Part shown: one piece after another, positions 48,604 through 59,471 of the stretch
How the letters are laid out: the number at the start of each line of letters is the position of its first letter
How positions within the stretch are numbered: the stretch's first letter is position 1
NCBI GenBank assembly: GCA_001661245.1
Contig: KV454013.1
Coordinates: 1,507,435 to 1,571,434 of the forward strand
Direction of reading: 5' to 3'
Length of the DNA stretch: 64,000 nt
Source of the DNA: Pachysolen tannophilus NRRL Y-2460
Taxonomy: Eukaryota; Ascomycota; Pichiomycetes; Alaninales; Pachysolenaceae
Program-made: the position numbers and the translations under genes
The notes under the pieces: generated by a model
What the model saw: the letters and a program-made list of their open reading frames with translations, nothing else
The model's database searches: none
Told to the model about the DNA's origin: nothing

Positions 48604-50868
48604 TCACATACTACCACCTCCACGTTCAATTCCTAAAAATAAGAAAACTAGCCTATCTGCTCTTGCTTGAACTTTTGTTTGTAGCTTATCATACTTTCCT
48701 CTGAAAGGTCTAAAAGTTGTCTTTTCCAAACTTCGAAGACCAGTGAGATCTGCAGATTCAAATCCGTGTAGTTTATAATAGTTTTTCAATCTGTTGTGAA
48801 TGTTTTTAGGTTTATTGCTCAAAGAAGCCGTTTTCTTTGGGACTTTGAATACTTTATTTCTTTTATTATTTCTTCTTTTCAGATTATTTTTCTTTTTATT
48901 TCTCTTATTTATTTTCTTGGCTCTGTGATTTGCGGATTTGGCTATCAAAAGTCTTCCATACTTGTCTTGACTTTTTTTTGCCCTTCTCTTTACAGCTGAG
49001 AATTTGTTATGCTCCAGGACTTTTTGGGTTACCACTATATCAGTAATGTTTCTATTGCTATTATCTTTATTTTCTTGTTCCAGTTGATTATGGTAATAAT
49101 CAAAAAACCAATACCTCCAAAACGAATGGTGATTTTTCTGTACTGTAGATATCACTTCAGTTTCTGGAATATCAATCCATTCATTTTTTTTATGGAAAAA
49201 AATTCTCTCAGATAATTCTGCTAATCTTTTTTTAAATCTTTCTCTTCTATGACCATGTCGATAGTTATTATACTTGATACCCTGACTTCTTTTTGATATT
49301 CTTTTTTTGCAGGAAGTTTTTGTAATTTCTAAATTTTGATGTGGTTGAGTTTGAGTTTGATGTTTCACTTTTTTATTTTTTGGCAATAAAGTTTGATTTG
49401 TATTTTCCAAATCCTCTGTTGCTGTATCATCAACAAAGTTGGATGTTGGAAAATTTTCAATTTCTTCAAACTCAAGCAGATTAGAATTGTTATTGTTATT
49501 TATAACGTTTCTTCCATTTGTAGAAGTTGAAAGCAGAAGAGGAGGCGCAGAAGCTGATTTAATTTTTCCATTTGTTAATTGATAATCAAAAATGCTAATC
49601 CATTTTGGTGGAGGAACTGGTTGACATGCAGACTTGGACTTTTCCTGTAGATAATGCTTAAAACAGGATGGAGATTCTATATCTTTATTTTTGATGCCGC
49701 TCTTGCTTTGGCTCTGAGGATGTTGAGATTTATTTTGTAAAGTTGAAGAGTCAACGGCATTTGGTGAAACTATAACTGTAGAATTTGATTTTTCGTTTCC
49801 TTTTTCTTCAATAACAGACTGTCCGAAATTATTGACTGTGTCAGTTTTAATCTCTTGTTTGCAATTTTCTGTAATTACTGAAAGTTTCTCTCTTAGTACA
49901 GGTATATCAAATTCTAAACCATCAGAAGTTGGTTCTGTAAACATTGCAACACATTGGCTTAATAGTTCAATGATGTTTTCTTTATTTCCAGTAGCTTTAT
50001 TAAACTTTGTTTTTTTTTGCAATAAACCATCCAAGGATAATTCAAATAGAGATACCAAAGTGTTTCTAACAAATAAGCTATCCTTACGAGCAGCAAAATA
50101 TTTATAAAACCAGTCTAATAAAAGTTCAATGTTTTCAAAATCAACAGATTGAACAATAAAAGACATTGTAGTCATTAAAATTTTTTTATGATTGTCATAA
50201 TCAAATTTACCCTTTTTCAAATCTGAACTTTTTTGTAAAGCAATTATTGCGCTATTCATTAGATGATCCAATAATATACCATTGGTATACATAGACAGTT
50301 TAAAATTGGAATTTGAAATACTCATTAACTGCTTAATAATTTGACATGTATGACTCAATAATTGTGTTGTGTCAGAATCGGTAAATCTATTCTCATGCAC
50401 TGATTGACTATTAGTAGTTAATCTTAAACTTATTGTTCCCTGATGATTAATATAAGTTAATAAACTTGGCATAATTAACTTATCAGTTATTTTGTTTGCC
50501 TTTGTTGCTAAAGAATCTTTAAAAGATTTTTCCCTTTCATACCGTGTAATGATCTCGTTAAAATCTTTCAAAACTAATAACGGGAATTCATAAGGTGCAT
50601 CACTTAATAAATAACTTAAATAAGTTAAAGCCTGTTTCGAATTTTCAAACTTAAAGATAGTCTTGTTAAAACCAGCAGAACCAGCACCAGCAATACTGGA
50701 TAATGAAATCTCAAGATTTGTTGGTCTCAAGGATTGAGAAGTGGCTACACTAGCTGCAACCTTTTGAGATTTTTGTTCTTTTGTAGAATCCCTCTTATCT
50801 ATATTGATTAACAAGAGATTTGCGTTTTCAGGAAGACTCAAGTTATGATTTGGAATCGTGTCAGCCAT
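48604..50868 (-). CDS. unidentified fungal protein with basic C-terminal tail
   Basis: 754 residues from ATG 50868-50866 (MADTIPNHNLSLPENANL); the longer frame adds only a hydrophobic AT-rich extension. Residues about 60-330 look helical and conserved-like (KQALTYLSYLLSDAPYEFPLLVLKDF, MSFIVQSVDFENIELLLDWFYKYF). A Ser/Asn-rich linker and PPPKWISIFDYQLTNGKIKS follow. The last 150 residues are strongly Lys/Arg-rich (RNKKKNNLKRRNNKRNK), which suggests nuclear or nucleolar location or RNA/DNA contact. I recognise no family. It converges on the DAO gene and is divergent from RPP0. Confidence 0.65.
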   Translation of the reverse strand: MADTIPNHNLSLPENANLLLINIDKRDSTKEQKSQKVAASVATSQSLRPTNLEISLSSIAGAGSAGFNKTIFKFENSKQALTYLSYLLSDAPYEFPLLVLKDFNEIITRYEREKSFKDSLATKANKITDKLIMPSLLTYINHQGTISLRLTTNSQSVHENRFTDSDTTQLLSHTCQIIKQLMSISNSNFKLSMYTNGILLDHLMNSAIIALQKSSDLKKGKFDYDNHKKILMTTMSFIVQSVDFENIELLLDWFYKYFAARKDSLFVRNTLVSLFELSLDGLLQKKTKFNKATGNKENIIELLSQCVAMFTEPTSDGLEFDIPVLREKLSVITENCKQEIKTDTVNNFGQSVIEEKGNEKSNSTVIVSPNAVDSSTLQNKSQHPQSQSKSGIKNKDIESPSCFKHYLQEKSKSACQPVPPPKWISIFDYQLTNGKIKSASAPPLLLSTSTNGRNVINNNNNSNLLEFEEIENFPTSNFVDDTATEDLENTNQTLLPKNKKVKHQTQTQPHQNLEITKTSCKKRISKRSQGIKYNNYRHGHRRERFKKRLAELSERIFFHKKNEWIDIPETEVISTVQKNHHSFWRYWFFDYYHNQLEQENKDNSNRNITDIVVTQKVLEHNKFSAVKRRAKKSQDKYGRLLIAKSANHRAKKINKRNKKKNNLKRRNNKRNKVFKVPKKTASLSNKPKNIHNRLKNYYKLHGFESADLTGLRSLEKTTFRPFRGKYDKLQTKVQARADRLVFLFLGIERGGGSM

Positions 50869-51432
50869 TATGTTTTCTAAACAAGAAAGACAAAAAGACG
50901 AAAAGAAAAAATGAAAAAGAAAATAAATAAATAAATAGCGATCAGAACTTAGATAGGATAACAAGCAACAGCGAGTAACGTTTAATATGTTAAATTGATT
51001 ATACCTATAACATTAAACTAATATTTTCTGGGCGTTTAATCGTTAAAGCAAAAAAGTTATTTTGTATAATTTGAGAAAGAGCAAGAAAAACAAAAAAAAA
51101 AGAAGAAAATAAAAAACTTGGCGATGGAAAACAAAACTCTAACTTTCAATTTGGGGCATGGAGTTCAACAATTGGTTTTTGTGTAAGCCATAAAACAAGA
51201 AAAAAAAAAATAGAAACAACGATTATGCAAGATGCAGAAAAATCAAACAATTGAACTAATCAACCTGCATAAACGCCGCATTTAAGAAGGCTCATTAATT
51301 TTTAAAACTAGTAGTGCATTAACTATCAATTACAGGGTTTTTGTAGATGGTGTAAGATGTTCAGCGGTCTCGGTGTTGGGATGTATAATATTTAATTTAG
51401 CAATTTAGCTGGCCTAACAAAAAAAATTTAGT

Positions 51433-51449
51433 AGGGCTAGTAACCCTAA
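51433..51449. promoter_or_regulatory. Tbf1-like composite site at RPP0
   Basis: AGGGCTAGTAACCCTAA, identical to the RPS8 site at 16 of 17 positions, about 305 bp before the RPP0 ATG. Confidence 0.65.
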
Positions 51450-51505
51450 ATAACTTTAAGTAAAATTTATTCTGCCAAACTAATAATTTTTTTTCAGTGA
51501 CAATT

Positions 51506-51511
51506 CACGTG
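51506..51511. promoter_or_regulatory. CACGTG (Cbf1-like) site at RPP0
   Basis: CACGTG flanked by TCAC and GTGAC words, 57 bp downstream of the Tbf1-like site. Cbf1 and Tbf1 together regulate ribosomal-protein genes in C. albicans. Confidence 0.6.
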
Positions 51512-51755
51512 TCACAAAGTTTTTCAAGTTTTTCAAGTTTTTCACCTTCACCTTTGCAATCCACCAAACGTTGGGTGAGTTTAGTAGGCAAAAAAAGAAA
51601 AAAAAGAGGAAAAATTCCTCGTAGAATATAAAAGTGTTTTCTCTTTTTTTCTTCTTTTTTTTTGTTTTTTCGTTTTTTACTTTTTAGTTTTATTATATAA
51701 CTATATAAATCGTTTAGAGAGTCTTTAAACAACCTATCCTTATATATAAGTCGAA

Positions 51756-52697
51756 ATGGGAGGTTCTCGTGAAAACAAAGCTGAATACTTTGCCAAATTA
51801 AGGCAATTATTGGAAGAATACAAGTCTATTTTCGTTGTTGGTGTTGATAATGTTTCTTCCCAACAAATGCACGAAATTAGAAAGGCTTTACGTGGTGATG
51901 CTGTTGTCTTGATGGGTAAGAACACCATGGTTAGAAGAGCTATCAGAGGTTTCTTGTCTGACTTGCCAGATTTCGAAAGATTATTACCTTATGTCAAGGG
52001 TAATGTTGGTTTTATCTTCACCAATGCTGATTTGAAAACCATCAGAGACACCATTATTGCTAACAAGGTTGCTGCTCCAGCTAGAGCCGGTGCTTTTGCT
52101 CCAGCTGATGTTTGGATTCCAGCCGGTAACACTGGTATGGAACCAGGTAAGACTTCTTTCTTCCAAGCATTAGGTGTTCCAACCAAGATTGCAAGAGGTA
52201 CCATTGAAATTACCACTGATGTTAAAGTTGTTGAAGCCAACGGTAAGGTTGGTCCATCCGAAGCTAGTTTGTTGAACATGTTAAACATTTCTCCATTCAC
52301 TTATGGTATGGCTGTTCTTCAAGTTTACGCTGATGGTCAAGTTTTCCCACCATCAATCTTGGATATCACCGACGATGAGTTGATTGGTCACTTTGTCTCA
52401 GCTGTCAACACCATTGCTTCAATCTCCTTGGCTATTGGTTACCCAACTTTACCATCTGTTGGTCACTCAGTCATCAACCACTACAAGAACGTCTTGGCTT
52501 TATCCATTGCTACTGACTACACTTTTGAAGGTTCAGAAGCTATCAAGGAAAGATTGGCTAACCCAGAAGCTTTTGCTGCTGCTGTCGCTGCTGCTCCAGC
52601 TGCTGGTGCTTCAGAAGCTGCTGCCGCTGAAGAAGAAGCTGCTCCAGAAGATAAAGAAGAATCAGATGATGATATGGGTTTCGGTTTATTCGATTAA
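51756..52697 (+). CDS. RPP0: 60S acidic ribosomal protein P0 (uL10)
   Basis: 313 residues, full length. [47 protein letters not shown] and [15 protein letters not shown] form the rRNA-binding uL10 domain; [13 protein letters not shown] and [24 protein letters not shown] follow; [35 protein letters not shown] is the P1/P2-binding spine; the end [14 protein letters not shown]-type tail (here [14 protein letters not shown]) recruits elongation factors. P0 anchors the stalk on the 60S GTPase centre. Codon use is strongly biased, as in RPL9. It lies downstream of the Tbf1/Cbf1-type sites. Confidence 0.98.
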   Translation: MGGSRENKAEYFAKLRQLLEEYKSIFVVGVDNVSSQQMHEIRKALRGDAVVLMGKNTMVRRAIRGFLSDLPDFERLLPYVKGNVGFIFTNADLKTIRDTIIANKVAAPARAGAFAPADVWIPAGNTGMEPGKTSFFQALGVPTKIARGTIEITTDVKVVEANGKVGPSEASLLNMLNISPFTYGMAVLQVYADGQVFPPSILDITDDELIGHFVSAVNTIASISLAIGYPTLPSVGHSVINHYKNVLALSIATDYTFEGSEAIKERLANPEAFAAAVAAAPAAGASEAAAAEEEAAPEDKEESDDDMGFGLFD

Positions 52698-53154
52698 ACT
52701 TGAAACACTTTTCTCTCTTTTTTGAAAAACTTTTCTTCCAGATATACTCTAACGTGTATTGTATCCATTTAATGCCTTAGTTAAAAAGAAATATATATAT
52801 ATACATTTACATGTGGTCTGAAAGTTAAAATAACAAGCATATCGTAGGTAGATTGAATTGAACTAAATGGTTAACCATTTACCAGCCTCTTATCTAAATT
52901 TTCCTTTTTTAGTAGAAATAACTATTCACACGCCACTATTTACTTAAACAAAAGCAGTTATAATTAATTAGCCACCAATTTCCTAAAAGAGGCGATGTGC
53001 TAATTTTGTTTTGTTTTTTCCACATGGTTATTTTAAATAAGGTAAAAAAATGGGTAATCGATGAGCATTCTCATTCCTGACTTTCTCTTTAAATTTCAAT
53101 TATTGGTGTCAAGTAAAGTTTCTTGATTCCAGATCGTCTTTCTTATTGACTGCT
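52698..53154. promoter_or_regulatory. RPP0 3' region and TEL2 promoter
   Basis: AT-rich; (AT)n at 52790-52802. ACGCCACTA at 52929-52937 is only weakly like the CACTAC element. Nothing else seen. Confidence 0.5.
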
Positions 53155-55755
53155 ATGGCTAAGGGTTTGGGACAAGAAGACTGGGCGATATTGCAGAATC
53201 AGCCTTCTGTTGAACAATTAAGGGATTCTTTAATAACTAAGTTGGACTTTCAGAATGATATAGATTTGAAATTGATTACATTGCTATTGAATAACGTGGT
53301 TGATTTAAGTGATACTTTACCAGCAGATTTGAAAGATCAGTTGATTAAGATATTTGGTTATAATTTAATCGGTATAAATTGTCTTATTAATAAAATCAAG
53401 TTTTATTTATCAGAAGAAAATGTTCTTAGATTTCAAGATATAAAACGGTATTTTGATTTATTGATTAAAGTCATTGGTCATGATGATTTATTGTACCGTT
53501 TGTTGCAAAATTTATCATCACCATTACAGTTGAAAGAGTTAAAATCGGTATTTTTTGGATCCAAGTTGTTTACTTTGTTAAATCAATGTTTTGTGCAGTA
53601 TCAATTAGAAACAGAATATTCAGAAAGAGGAAATTACATTGCTAAGTTTACAAATCAATTTTTAGTATTATTGGACAAAAATTATTCAAACTATCATGAA
53701 TTATCAGAAATTTTTGTTTCAATCTTGAAATTTGATATCGATACTAGTCCAAAGATTTTTTCCCACTTTATCACACAAGAATATTTCCCTTATTTATTAC
53801 ATATATATCAAAATAGCAAAAATAATAATGAATTGATAACTACTCATTTAATCAAATACTTGAACTCTATATCGATTGAAGAAAATGAAATCATACCGTA
53901 TGCCATAATATTGAGGAATTTTCAAATCAATTGTAATATTGTGGAGTCAACAATATTATTGAATAATTTAACTTTGTTAAAAATTCTAATCATTTCATTA
54001 CTAGACGAAAATGATTCTGTAACTTTATTTCAATGTTTCCAGCAAATAATAAATGGATGGGGACAACAAATTTTTATTTCTAAAACTGCATTAAGTTTAC
54101 AACAAAATTATTCTAGGTTTCTTGTCATTTCAATAAATTATTTCAATTTAGAGCAAAATAGAAAAATCTCGGAAGAACCGAATTTTCTAAATTCAATAAC
54201 TAATAGAATAAGTTCAGTCAGTGACAGAGTGAGATCTTTAGGTATGTTAATAGGAGATTGTGTTTTTGAAAAAATAAAAGGAGAGAAGGTATTTAAGATT
54301 GATCAACAAACAGATTTTGAACAAACCTTTATGAATGATTTGGGATTGTTGTTTGAGAAAGATGATTTTTTGAAATATTTAGAAACAAGAGTAATGGATG
54401 TTTTCAAAGATATTAAAACGGGAAAACCAAGGAGAAAAGTGCTCCACCAAGAAGATATAGAACAGACAGTAGCTTCTCTTTCCGAAAGAATTCCAACTTC
54501 AATGAAAATATCAGTTCCCGATGACAATGAAGATGAAGATATGGAAGACTCAGATGATGATCCATCGTTAGCCAAGAAATCAGAGGTTCACATCCCGCTA
54601 TATCTAAAAGATTTGGTGACTTACTTGACTCTGTCAAAGGATGGAAATAGTTATGAAATGAACAAATTGGCTCTAACTTATGGATCTAATTTGATACTAA
54701 GATCGAATATAAAAGATTTGAGGTTTTATAACGAAGCATTAATAAATTGCTTAATTGGTTTGAATAATAATTTTAATATTGAGAATTTTGATGATTTGAG
54801 ATTAAAATGTTTGGTAGGTTGCTGTTGTGGAGACCCAGAAGAGTCTACATCTATTATAATTAAACTATTCTTAAGCGGTGATTATTCTTTACAGCAAAGA
54901 TTAGTGTTACTAACTACATTATCTTTAAGTGCTAGGCATTCAAGAGGATTTACTGATAATAATTTGGAGCTAAAAAAACCAGAGTTTCCTTCTAAACTTC
55001 TACCTCCGCATTTACATAAACAGTTTATGATATATGAGACGAGTTTGATGACCGATCCGATTGAGAAATCATTAGAAGAAGGTCTAATTGATGAAACTAT
55101 GGAAAAAAACAGAGAGAAACTTATGGGTCTGGGAAATATTTTACGAATATCTTCGAAATTGAGAAAGAAAGAACAATCTTTCCCTTCAAATCCAACCAAA
55201 ACAAGAATAGTTAATTTTTACAAAATTGTTGGATCAAAATTTTATTTTCCATTGACTAATATATGGTTTACTCTTGTTGAAAATGGACAACAATTGGGTT
55301 TTAATGTTGGAAATTACTCCCTGATTTTAAGTTCTCATTTTATCAAGACAATAGGATTGATACTACATACAGCCTTTCCTTCCTCTGTTGACATTCATGA
55401 TATGATTAAAGAGGCTTTCAACATAGTCATTCCATTAACTGCTAAGATTTTCAAATCACTGAATAAATCGCCTAATGATACGACAGGTAAAAATGACGAC
55501 TTGTTAATTCTTGATTCCATGACTTTTGTAGTTTTAATAATATTGGACAATTCGAATGAGCAATTCTTGATTAACTTTTATCTCAACGAGTTAGCTGTTC
55601 TAAAGAATTGGTTAGCTGATTTATTGTCTAATTATTCTGATCTAATTGAAGGTGGAGATGCAAAATTATTTGGAAAATGCTACGCATGTCTTTTTAGGTT
55701 GAACGAATTATTTGAGAAATTTCAAAGGTTGTTGATTGGGGAAGATATGATATAG
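53155..55755 (+). CDS. TEL2: Tel2-like TTT complex subunit
   Basis: 866 residues from ATG 53155 (MAKGLGQEDW); an upstream in-frame codon is TTG. The protein is an all-helical repeat type. Key blocks: FLNSITNRISSVSDRVRSLGMLIGDCVFEKIKG (the conserved Tel2 N-terminal end), an acidic linker DDNEDEDMEDSDDD, then LCLVGC-like KCLVGCCCGDPEESTSIIIKLFLSGDYSLQQRLVLLTTLSLSARHSRGF, the C-terminal Tel2 domain signature. Tel2 joins Tti1 and Tti2 to stabilise newly made PIKK kinases (Tor, Mec1, Tel1) with Hsp90 and R2TP. Casein-kinase-type acidic Ser sites (SDDD) fit phospho-dependent binding to R2TP. It converges on RPA135. Confidence 0.88.
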   Translation: MAKGLGQEDWAILQNQPSVEQLRDSLITKLDFQNDIDLKLITLLLNNVVDLSDTLPADLKDQLIKIFGYNLIGINCLINKIKFYLSEENVLRFQDIKRYFDLLIKVIGHDDLLYRLLQNLSSPLQLKELKSVFFGSKLFTLLNQCFVQYQLETEYSERGNYIAKFTNQFLVLLDKNYSNYHELSEIFVSILKFDIDTSPKIFSHFITQEYFPYLLHIYQNSKNNNELITTHLIKYLNSISIEENEIIPYAIILRNFQINCNIVESTILLNNLTLLKILIISLLDENDSVTLFQCFQQIINGWGQQIFISKTALSLQQNYSRFLVISINYFNLEQNRKISEEPNFLNSITNRISSVSDRVRSLGMLIGDCVFEKIKGEKVFKIDQQTDFEQTFMNDLGLLFEKDDFLKYLETRVMDVFKDIKTGKPRRKVLHQEDIEQTVASLSERIPTSMKISVPDDNEDEDMEDSDDDPSLAKKSEVHIPLYLKDLVTYLTLSKDGNSYEMNKLALTYGSNLILRSNIKDLRFYNEALINCLIGLNNNFNIENFDDLRLKCLVGCCCGDPEESTSIIIKLFLSGDYSLQQRLVLLTTLSLSARHSRGFTDNNLELKKPEFPSKLLPPHLHKQFMIYETSLMTDPIEKSLEEGLIDETMEKNREKLMGLGNILRISSKLRKKEQSFPSNPTKTRIVNFYKIVGSKFYFPLTNIWFTLVENGQQLGFNVGNYSLILSSHFIKTIGLILHTAFPSSVDIHDMIKEAFNIVIPLTAKIFKSLNKSPNDTTGKNDDLLILDSMTFVVLIILDNSNEQFLINFYLNELAVLKNWLADLLSNYSDLIEGGDAKLFGKCYACLFRLNELFEKFQRLLIGEDMI

Positions 55756-55961
55756 ATTTGTATTTAGACATAAAAATACAGCAATATATAGTATAAATGA
55801 AAATCGAATTGATTAGATTAGTATTGCAGAAACGCTCTAAGGTGCTATATAAAACAAAGTTCAAAAAGAATTATGAATAGATATAATAATATACCATGCT
55901 AAGTACAAAAAAAAAAAAAACAACAACATTCAGTAAGATCAATATAAACAACAGGTCAACT

Positions 55962-58900
55962 TTATTTAGGTTCAACGTTATACTTCATTTTGATACCCAT
56001 TGCAGCTAACTCGGAGTCTAAGAATTTCAACACGAATGGAATAGCAACAGTAGTAGTATCATTACCACCAATGAATCTGTTTCCTTGTCCATCTTCCCAA
56101 ACATCAGACTCGTCAACTCCAAGACTCGATATTGCAAGCAATTTGTCCACGCTTACAGAACAACGGCGACAACGAGTTGAAGCCTGAGTACCAATTCTTG
56201 GAACAGATGTTTGTGTTGTTAATAATGATCCACAAGATCTACATATGGCAGTTTGAGTGTAATCTGAACAATTCAACAATCTATCTTGTAATAAGAATGA
56301 GGTACCATGACCGATCAATGCATCTCTCTCCATTTCTCCAACACGAATACCACCCGATCTCTTACGCCCTTTAACAGGTTGCATAGTTAATGAATTGACA
56401 GGACCTGTGGATCTAACTTGGAACTTGTCGTTAACCATATGTCTCAAACGTTGGTAATAAACAACACCAATGTATATATCTGCACGTAATTCTTCACCAG
56501 TAGCACCAGAATACATTGGCTCATTACCATGATAGTTGTAACCAGCGGCCTTCAATTGTTCCCCAAAGAAATCTGCTGGAGTATCATCTTCACTGAATTG
56601 CCAAGGTGTTGAATTTTGAGCAATACCGTGTAATGCACCAGCCTTACCAGCCAAAGATTCGACAAACATACCAATAGTCATACGAGATGGGAAAGCATGC
56701 GGATTAATAATAACATCAGGTTGGATACCTGTTTCAGAGAAAGGCATATCGACAGTTGGCCATTTTCTCGAACAAACACCCTTTTGACCATGTCTCGAAG
56801 AAAATTTATCTCCAATTTGAGGTTGTCTTGTTACTCTATATTTAATTGTCAAAGTTTGAAATTCTCTTTCCCCAGTGTCATCACCAAGTAATTTGACTTC
56901 ATGAATATATGCTGGTTCTGATGAATGATAAGTTTTAATTTTAGTTCTTCCAATAGTATCGTCATAGAATGCAGCAACAGGATCACCTTCTTCGACTTTA
57001 ACACCTACCAAAGGCAACCCATCCAGATCCAATTTTTCTCTCCACAGTTCTGGCCACTCGTCATCACCAAAACCAAAATGCTGAGTTATTGGGTCACCAC
57101 GTCTTCTATCCATTGCCAAATCAATTTTTTCAACTTTATATACGGTACCATATCCAAACCCTCTTTCATCCGCAGATTTATTAATAATCATCGCATCATC
57201 CATATCGTAACCTGTATACGAGATGACTGCAACAACGGCATTTGTACCATTAGGGAAATTGTCCATTCCATAGCTATCGTATAAGTTAGCTTTAACAATT
57301 GGTGTTTGCCCAGTCTGCAACTGGTACAATTTATTATCTGATCTATGGCATAGAGCAACACCTGGAGTACCCATTGTTTGTTTTCCCATTTGACATTGAT
57401 ACATATTTCTTGGAGATTGGTTGAAATCAGAGAAAGGTGTAAGGTTAGCCAAGATTGACAATATATTTGTTGGTGAGAATTCAACATGTGAGTGAACTTT
57501 ATTTTCAATTTCTGCTGGAGTAACAGCTATATTCATGTATACTTGTTCAAATGGACCAACGATATCTGTTTTATCAGTTGCCAAATATTTAACCGGTCTC
57601 ATCATTCTTGAATGTCCACCAAAAAGATATAAACCAGGATATTGACCTTTAGTAGAAGGTGGAACGTATCCAATTTCCAAATCTAAAGGTATATTTTTTG
57701 TGCCTTCAACTTTCCAATATCTTAATGTATCAGCTACTATACGACCCTTTTCATGTGTACACCACCCAACAATCTTACCATCAAGTTGAACACAACACAT
57801 ATTAGGTCCAGCCGCAAATGAATGTGATGGAGAGACACCTAATGTTGCTAAAATCTCTGGAATTTTTGAAACATCTGACTGTTGTGTAGAAATTTTACAT
57901 TTATGAGCTAAATGATTTAACAACCCACAAGGAGAACCATCTGGTGTATGGACAGGACATAAGAATCCCCATGATTCTGGAAGTAATTTACGAACAGTTG
58001 TAGTTTTTAATTGAGCAAAGAAGGAACCTCTATGCACCATTCTAAAATGAGAAATAAATCTGTAAAAATTGATCTTTTCAGCAACAACTGTATAACCTGA
58101 AACTTGTTGTAAATCTAAACCGGATTGAGATACCAAATTACCAGTACTTAAGAAATATTGTAATTTTTGACCAATATTTTCATTTATTCTTAAAAATACT
58201 CTATTCATGTATTTTCTATCGTTGAAATTTATAGCAACACCTCTATTTATATCAGATTGAATTTGTAAACGGATATTATTTAAATATTCTTCAATTTTTT
58301 CTTTAATGATCATTCCATAAAGGAATCCACCAAGTAATATTTCTTGATGTTGGGTAGCATCTGGATTATCAGGTGAACATTCACCACCAACCAAGGAATA
58401 TAATTTTCTGATCATGAATAATAACAATGAGAATTTATCTGAATTTTTAGGTAAATGTACTAATACAATTCTTTTCAAGACTTCTTTACCAACTTCAACA
58501 TCTGAAAGATCCGGTGTAGCATTGAATACAACTCTAAATTTATCACCCAAGAATGCCAATGTTTCTTGTTGAGAATATAAATTATAATTTTTATAAGTTC
58601 TTAACAACAATTCTAAACGATCTGTTAAGAAAGAATTTGTAGTATCAGAACCAACAATACCATCAAAAATTTCTCTATCATTTGTTTCAATTAATGCTTT
58701 TAAAATCATCATTACTGGAACCAAATATTCATTTTTCCTCCAACTAAATCTAAAAGTTACATTACCATCGTTTAAATAATGCAAGACATTTGTTTGTGAA
58801 GTTTGATCTGGTCTAACAGATCTTATTTGAATACCATATTTTGTATATGAAGCACCTCTATTAGCAAATGATGGACGAATAATAGCCATAGGATGATTTC

Positions 58901-59471
58901 TTCTTTGAACAACCAACATACGAATCAATTTTTCAATACCATTAACAATAAAATAACCTCCAGTTTCATCTGATTCTTCTTTATGATTAACTAATTCATC
59001 AGGTGACATATTTGCTAAATGACATCTATTAGATTTTAACATTATTGGTACTTGTCCTGCTTCTCTTATTTCACTAATCTCTTCACCATCATTAACTCTC
59101 CAAGCCAACTTCAACATAAACCTAGATCTATATGTACTCATTCTTTCTCTACATTCTGAAGGATAAGTTCTTCTATTAATCGATATCTTATCATTTTGAG
59201 GTACCAGAGGTTTCCCAAGTTCCACAGAATCAACTCTAATTTCTAATTTGTTTCCCAACCGTTTCTCATCATTCGTATCAAATACAGTCCGAGTTCCTAT
59301 ATCTTTAACTGCCAAATTTAATAACCCACCATCTAAACCTTCAGTTAAAGCATTGAATGATCCAACATGTGGTGCTACTGCATCCACAAGAAAAGGGTAA
59401 AGCTCCTTCTTATCAGTAGGAGGCTCTCTAAATCTTTCCTCACGCTCTAGAGTTTTGAATTGTGCTTTCAT
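55962..59471 (-). CDS. RPA135: RNA polymerase I second-largest subunit A135
   Basis: 1169 residues. The N terminus FKTLEREERFREPP and PHVGSFNALTEGLDGGLLNLAVKDIG is specific to the Pol I subunit, ruling out Rpb2. MSPDELVNHKEESDETGGYFIVNGIEKLIRMLVVQRRNHPMAIIRPSF, GECSPDNPDATQHQE, CPVHTPDGSPCGLLNH, GYDMDDAMIINKSADERGFGYGT, RQPQIGDKFSSRHGQKG and GGIRVGEMERDALIGHG follow. Near the C terminus two Cys pairs, CRSCGSLLTTQ and CRRCS, form the zinc site, and it ends KMKYNVEPK. It forms half of the Pol I active centre for 35S rRNA synthesis in the nucleolus. Slightly shorter N terminus than S. cerevisiae. It is divergent from THG1. Confidence 0.98.
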   Translation of the reverse strand: MKAQFKTLEREERFREPPTDKKELYPFLVDAVAPHVGSFNALTEGLDGGLLNLAVKDIGTRTVFDTNDEKRLGNKLEIRVDSVELGKPLVPQNDKISINRRTYPSECRERMSTYRSRFMLKLAWRVNDGEEISEIREAGQVPIMLKSNRCHLANMSPDELVNHKEESDETGGYFIVNGIEKLIRMLVVQRRNHPMAIIRPSFANRGASYTKYGIQIRSVRPDQTSQTNVLHYLNDGNVTFRFSWRKNEYLVPVMMILKALIETNDREIFDGIVGSDTTNSFLTDRLELLLRTYKNYNLYSQQETLAFLGDKFRVVFNATPDLSDVEVGKEVLKRIVLVHLPKNSDKFSLLLFMIRKLYSLVGGECSPDNPDATQHQEILLGGFLYGMIIKEKIEEYLNNIRLQIQSDINRGVAINFNDRKYMNRVFLRINENIGQKLQYFLSTGNLVSQSGLDLQQVSGYTVVAEKINFYRFISHFRMVHRGSFFAQLKTTTVRKLLPESWGFLCPVHTPDGSPCGLLNHLAHKCKISTQQSDVSKIPEILATLGVSPSHSFAAGPNMCCVQLDGKIVGWCTHEKGRIVADTLRYWKVEGTKNIPLDLEIGYVPPSTKGQYPGLYLFGGHSRMMRPVKYLATDKTDIVGPFEQVYMNIAVTPAEIENKVHSHVEFSPTNILSILANLTPFSDFNQSPRNMYQCQMGKQTMGTPGVALCHRSDNKLYQLQTGQTPIVKANLYDSYGMDNFPNGTNAVVAVISYTGYDMDDAMIINKSADERGFGYGTVYKVEKIDLAMDRRRGDPITQHFGFGDDEWPELWREKLDLDGLPLVGVKVEEGDPVAAFYDDTIGRTKIKTYHSSEPAYIHEVKLLGDDTGEREFQTLTIKYRVTRQPQIGDKFSSRHGQKGVCSRKWPTVDMPFSETGIQPDVIINPHAFPSRMTIGMFVESLAGKAGALHGIAQNSTPWQFSEDDTPADFFGEQLKAAGYNYHGNEPMYSGATGEELRADIYIGVVYYQRLRHMVNDKFQVRSTGPVNSLTMQPVKGRKRSGGIRVGEMERDALIGHGTSFLLQDRLLNCSDYTQTAICRSCGSLLTTQTSVPRIGTQASTRCRRCSVSVDKLLAISSLGVDESDVWEDGQGNRFIGGNDTTTVAIPFVLKFLDSELAAMGIKMKYNVEPK

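Larger units (their letters stand above)
50869..51755. promoter_or_regulatory. divergent promoter: unidentified gene / RPP0
   Basis: Carries GTAGTGC (reverse of GCACTAC) at 51311-51317, the composite AGGGCTAGTAACCCTAA at 51433-51449, and CACGTG at 51506-51511 within GTGACaattCACGTGTCAC. Three TTTTTCAAG repeats lie at 51520-51543. Confidence 0.7.

Noticed and set aside
55962-59471. RPB2 (RNA polymerase II second subunit)
   Set aside because: Considered because of general second-subunit motifs, but the N terminus PHVGSFNALTEG and the C terminus KYNVEPK are specific to Pol I A135.
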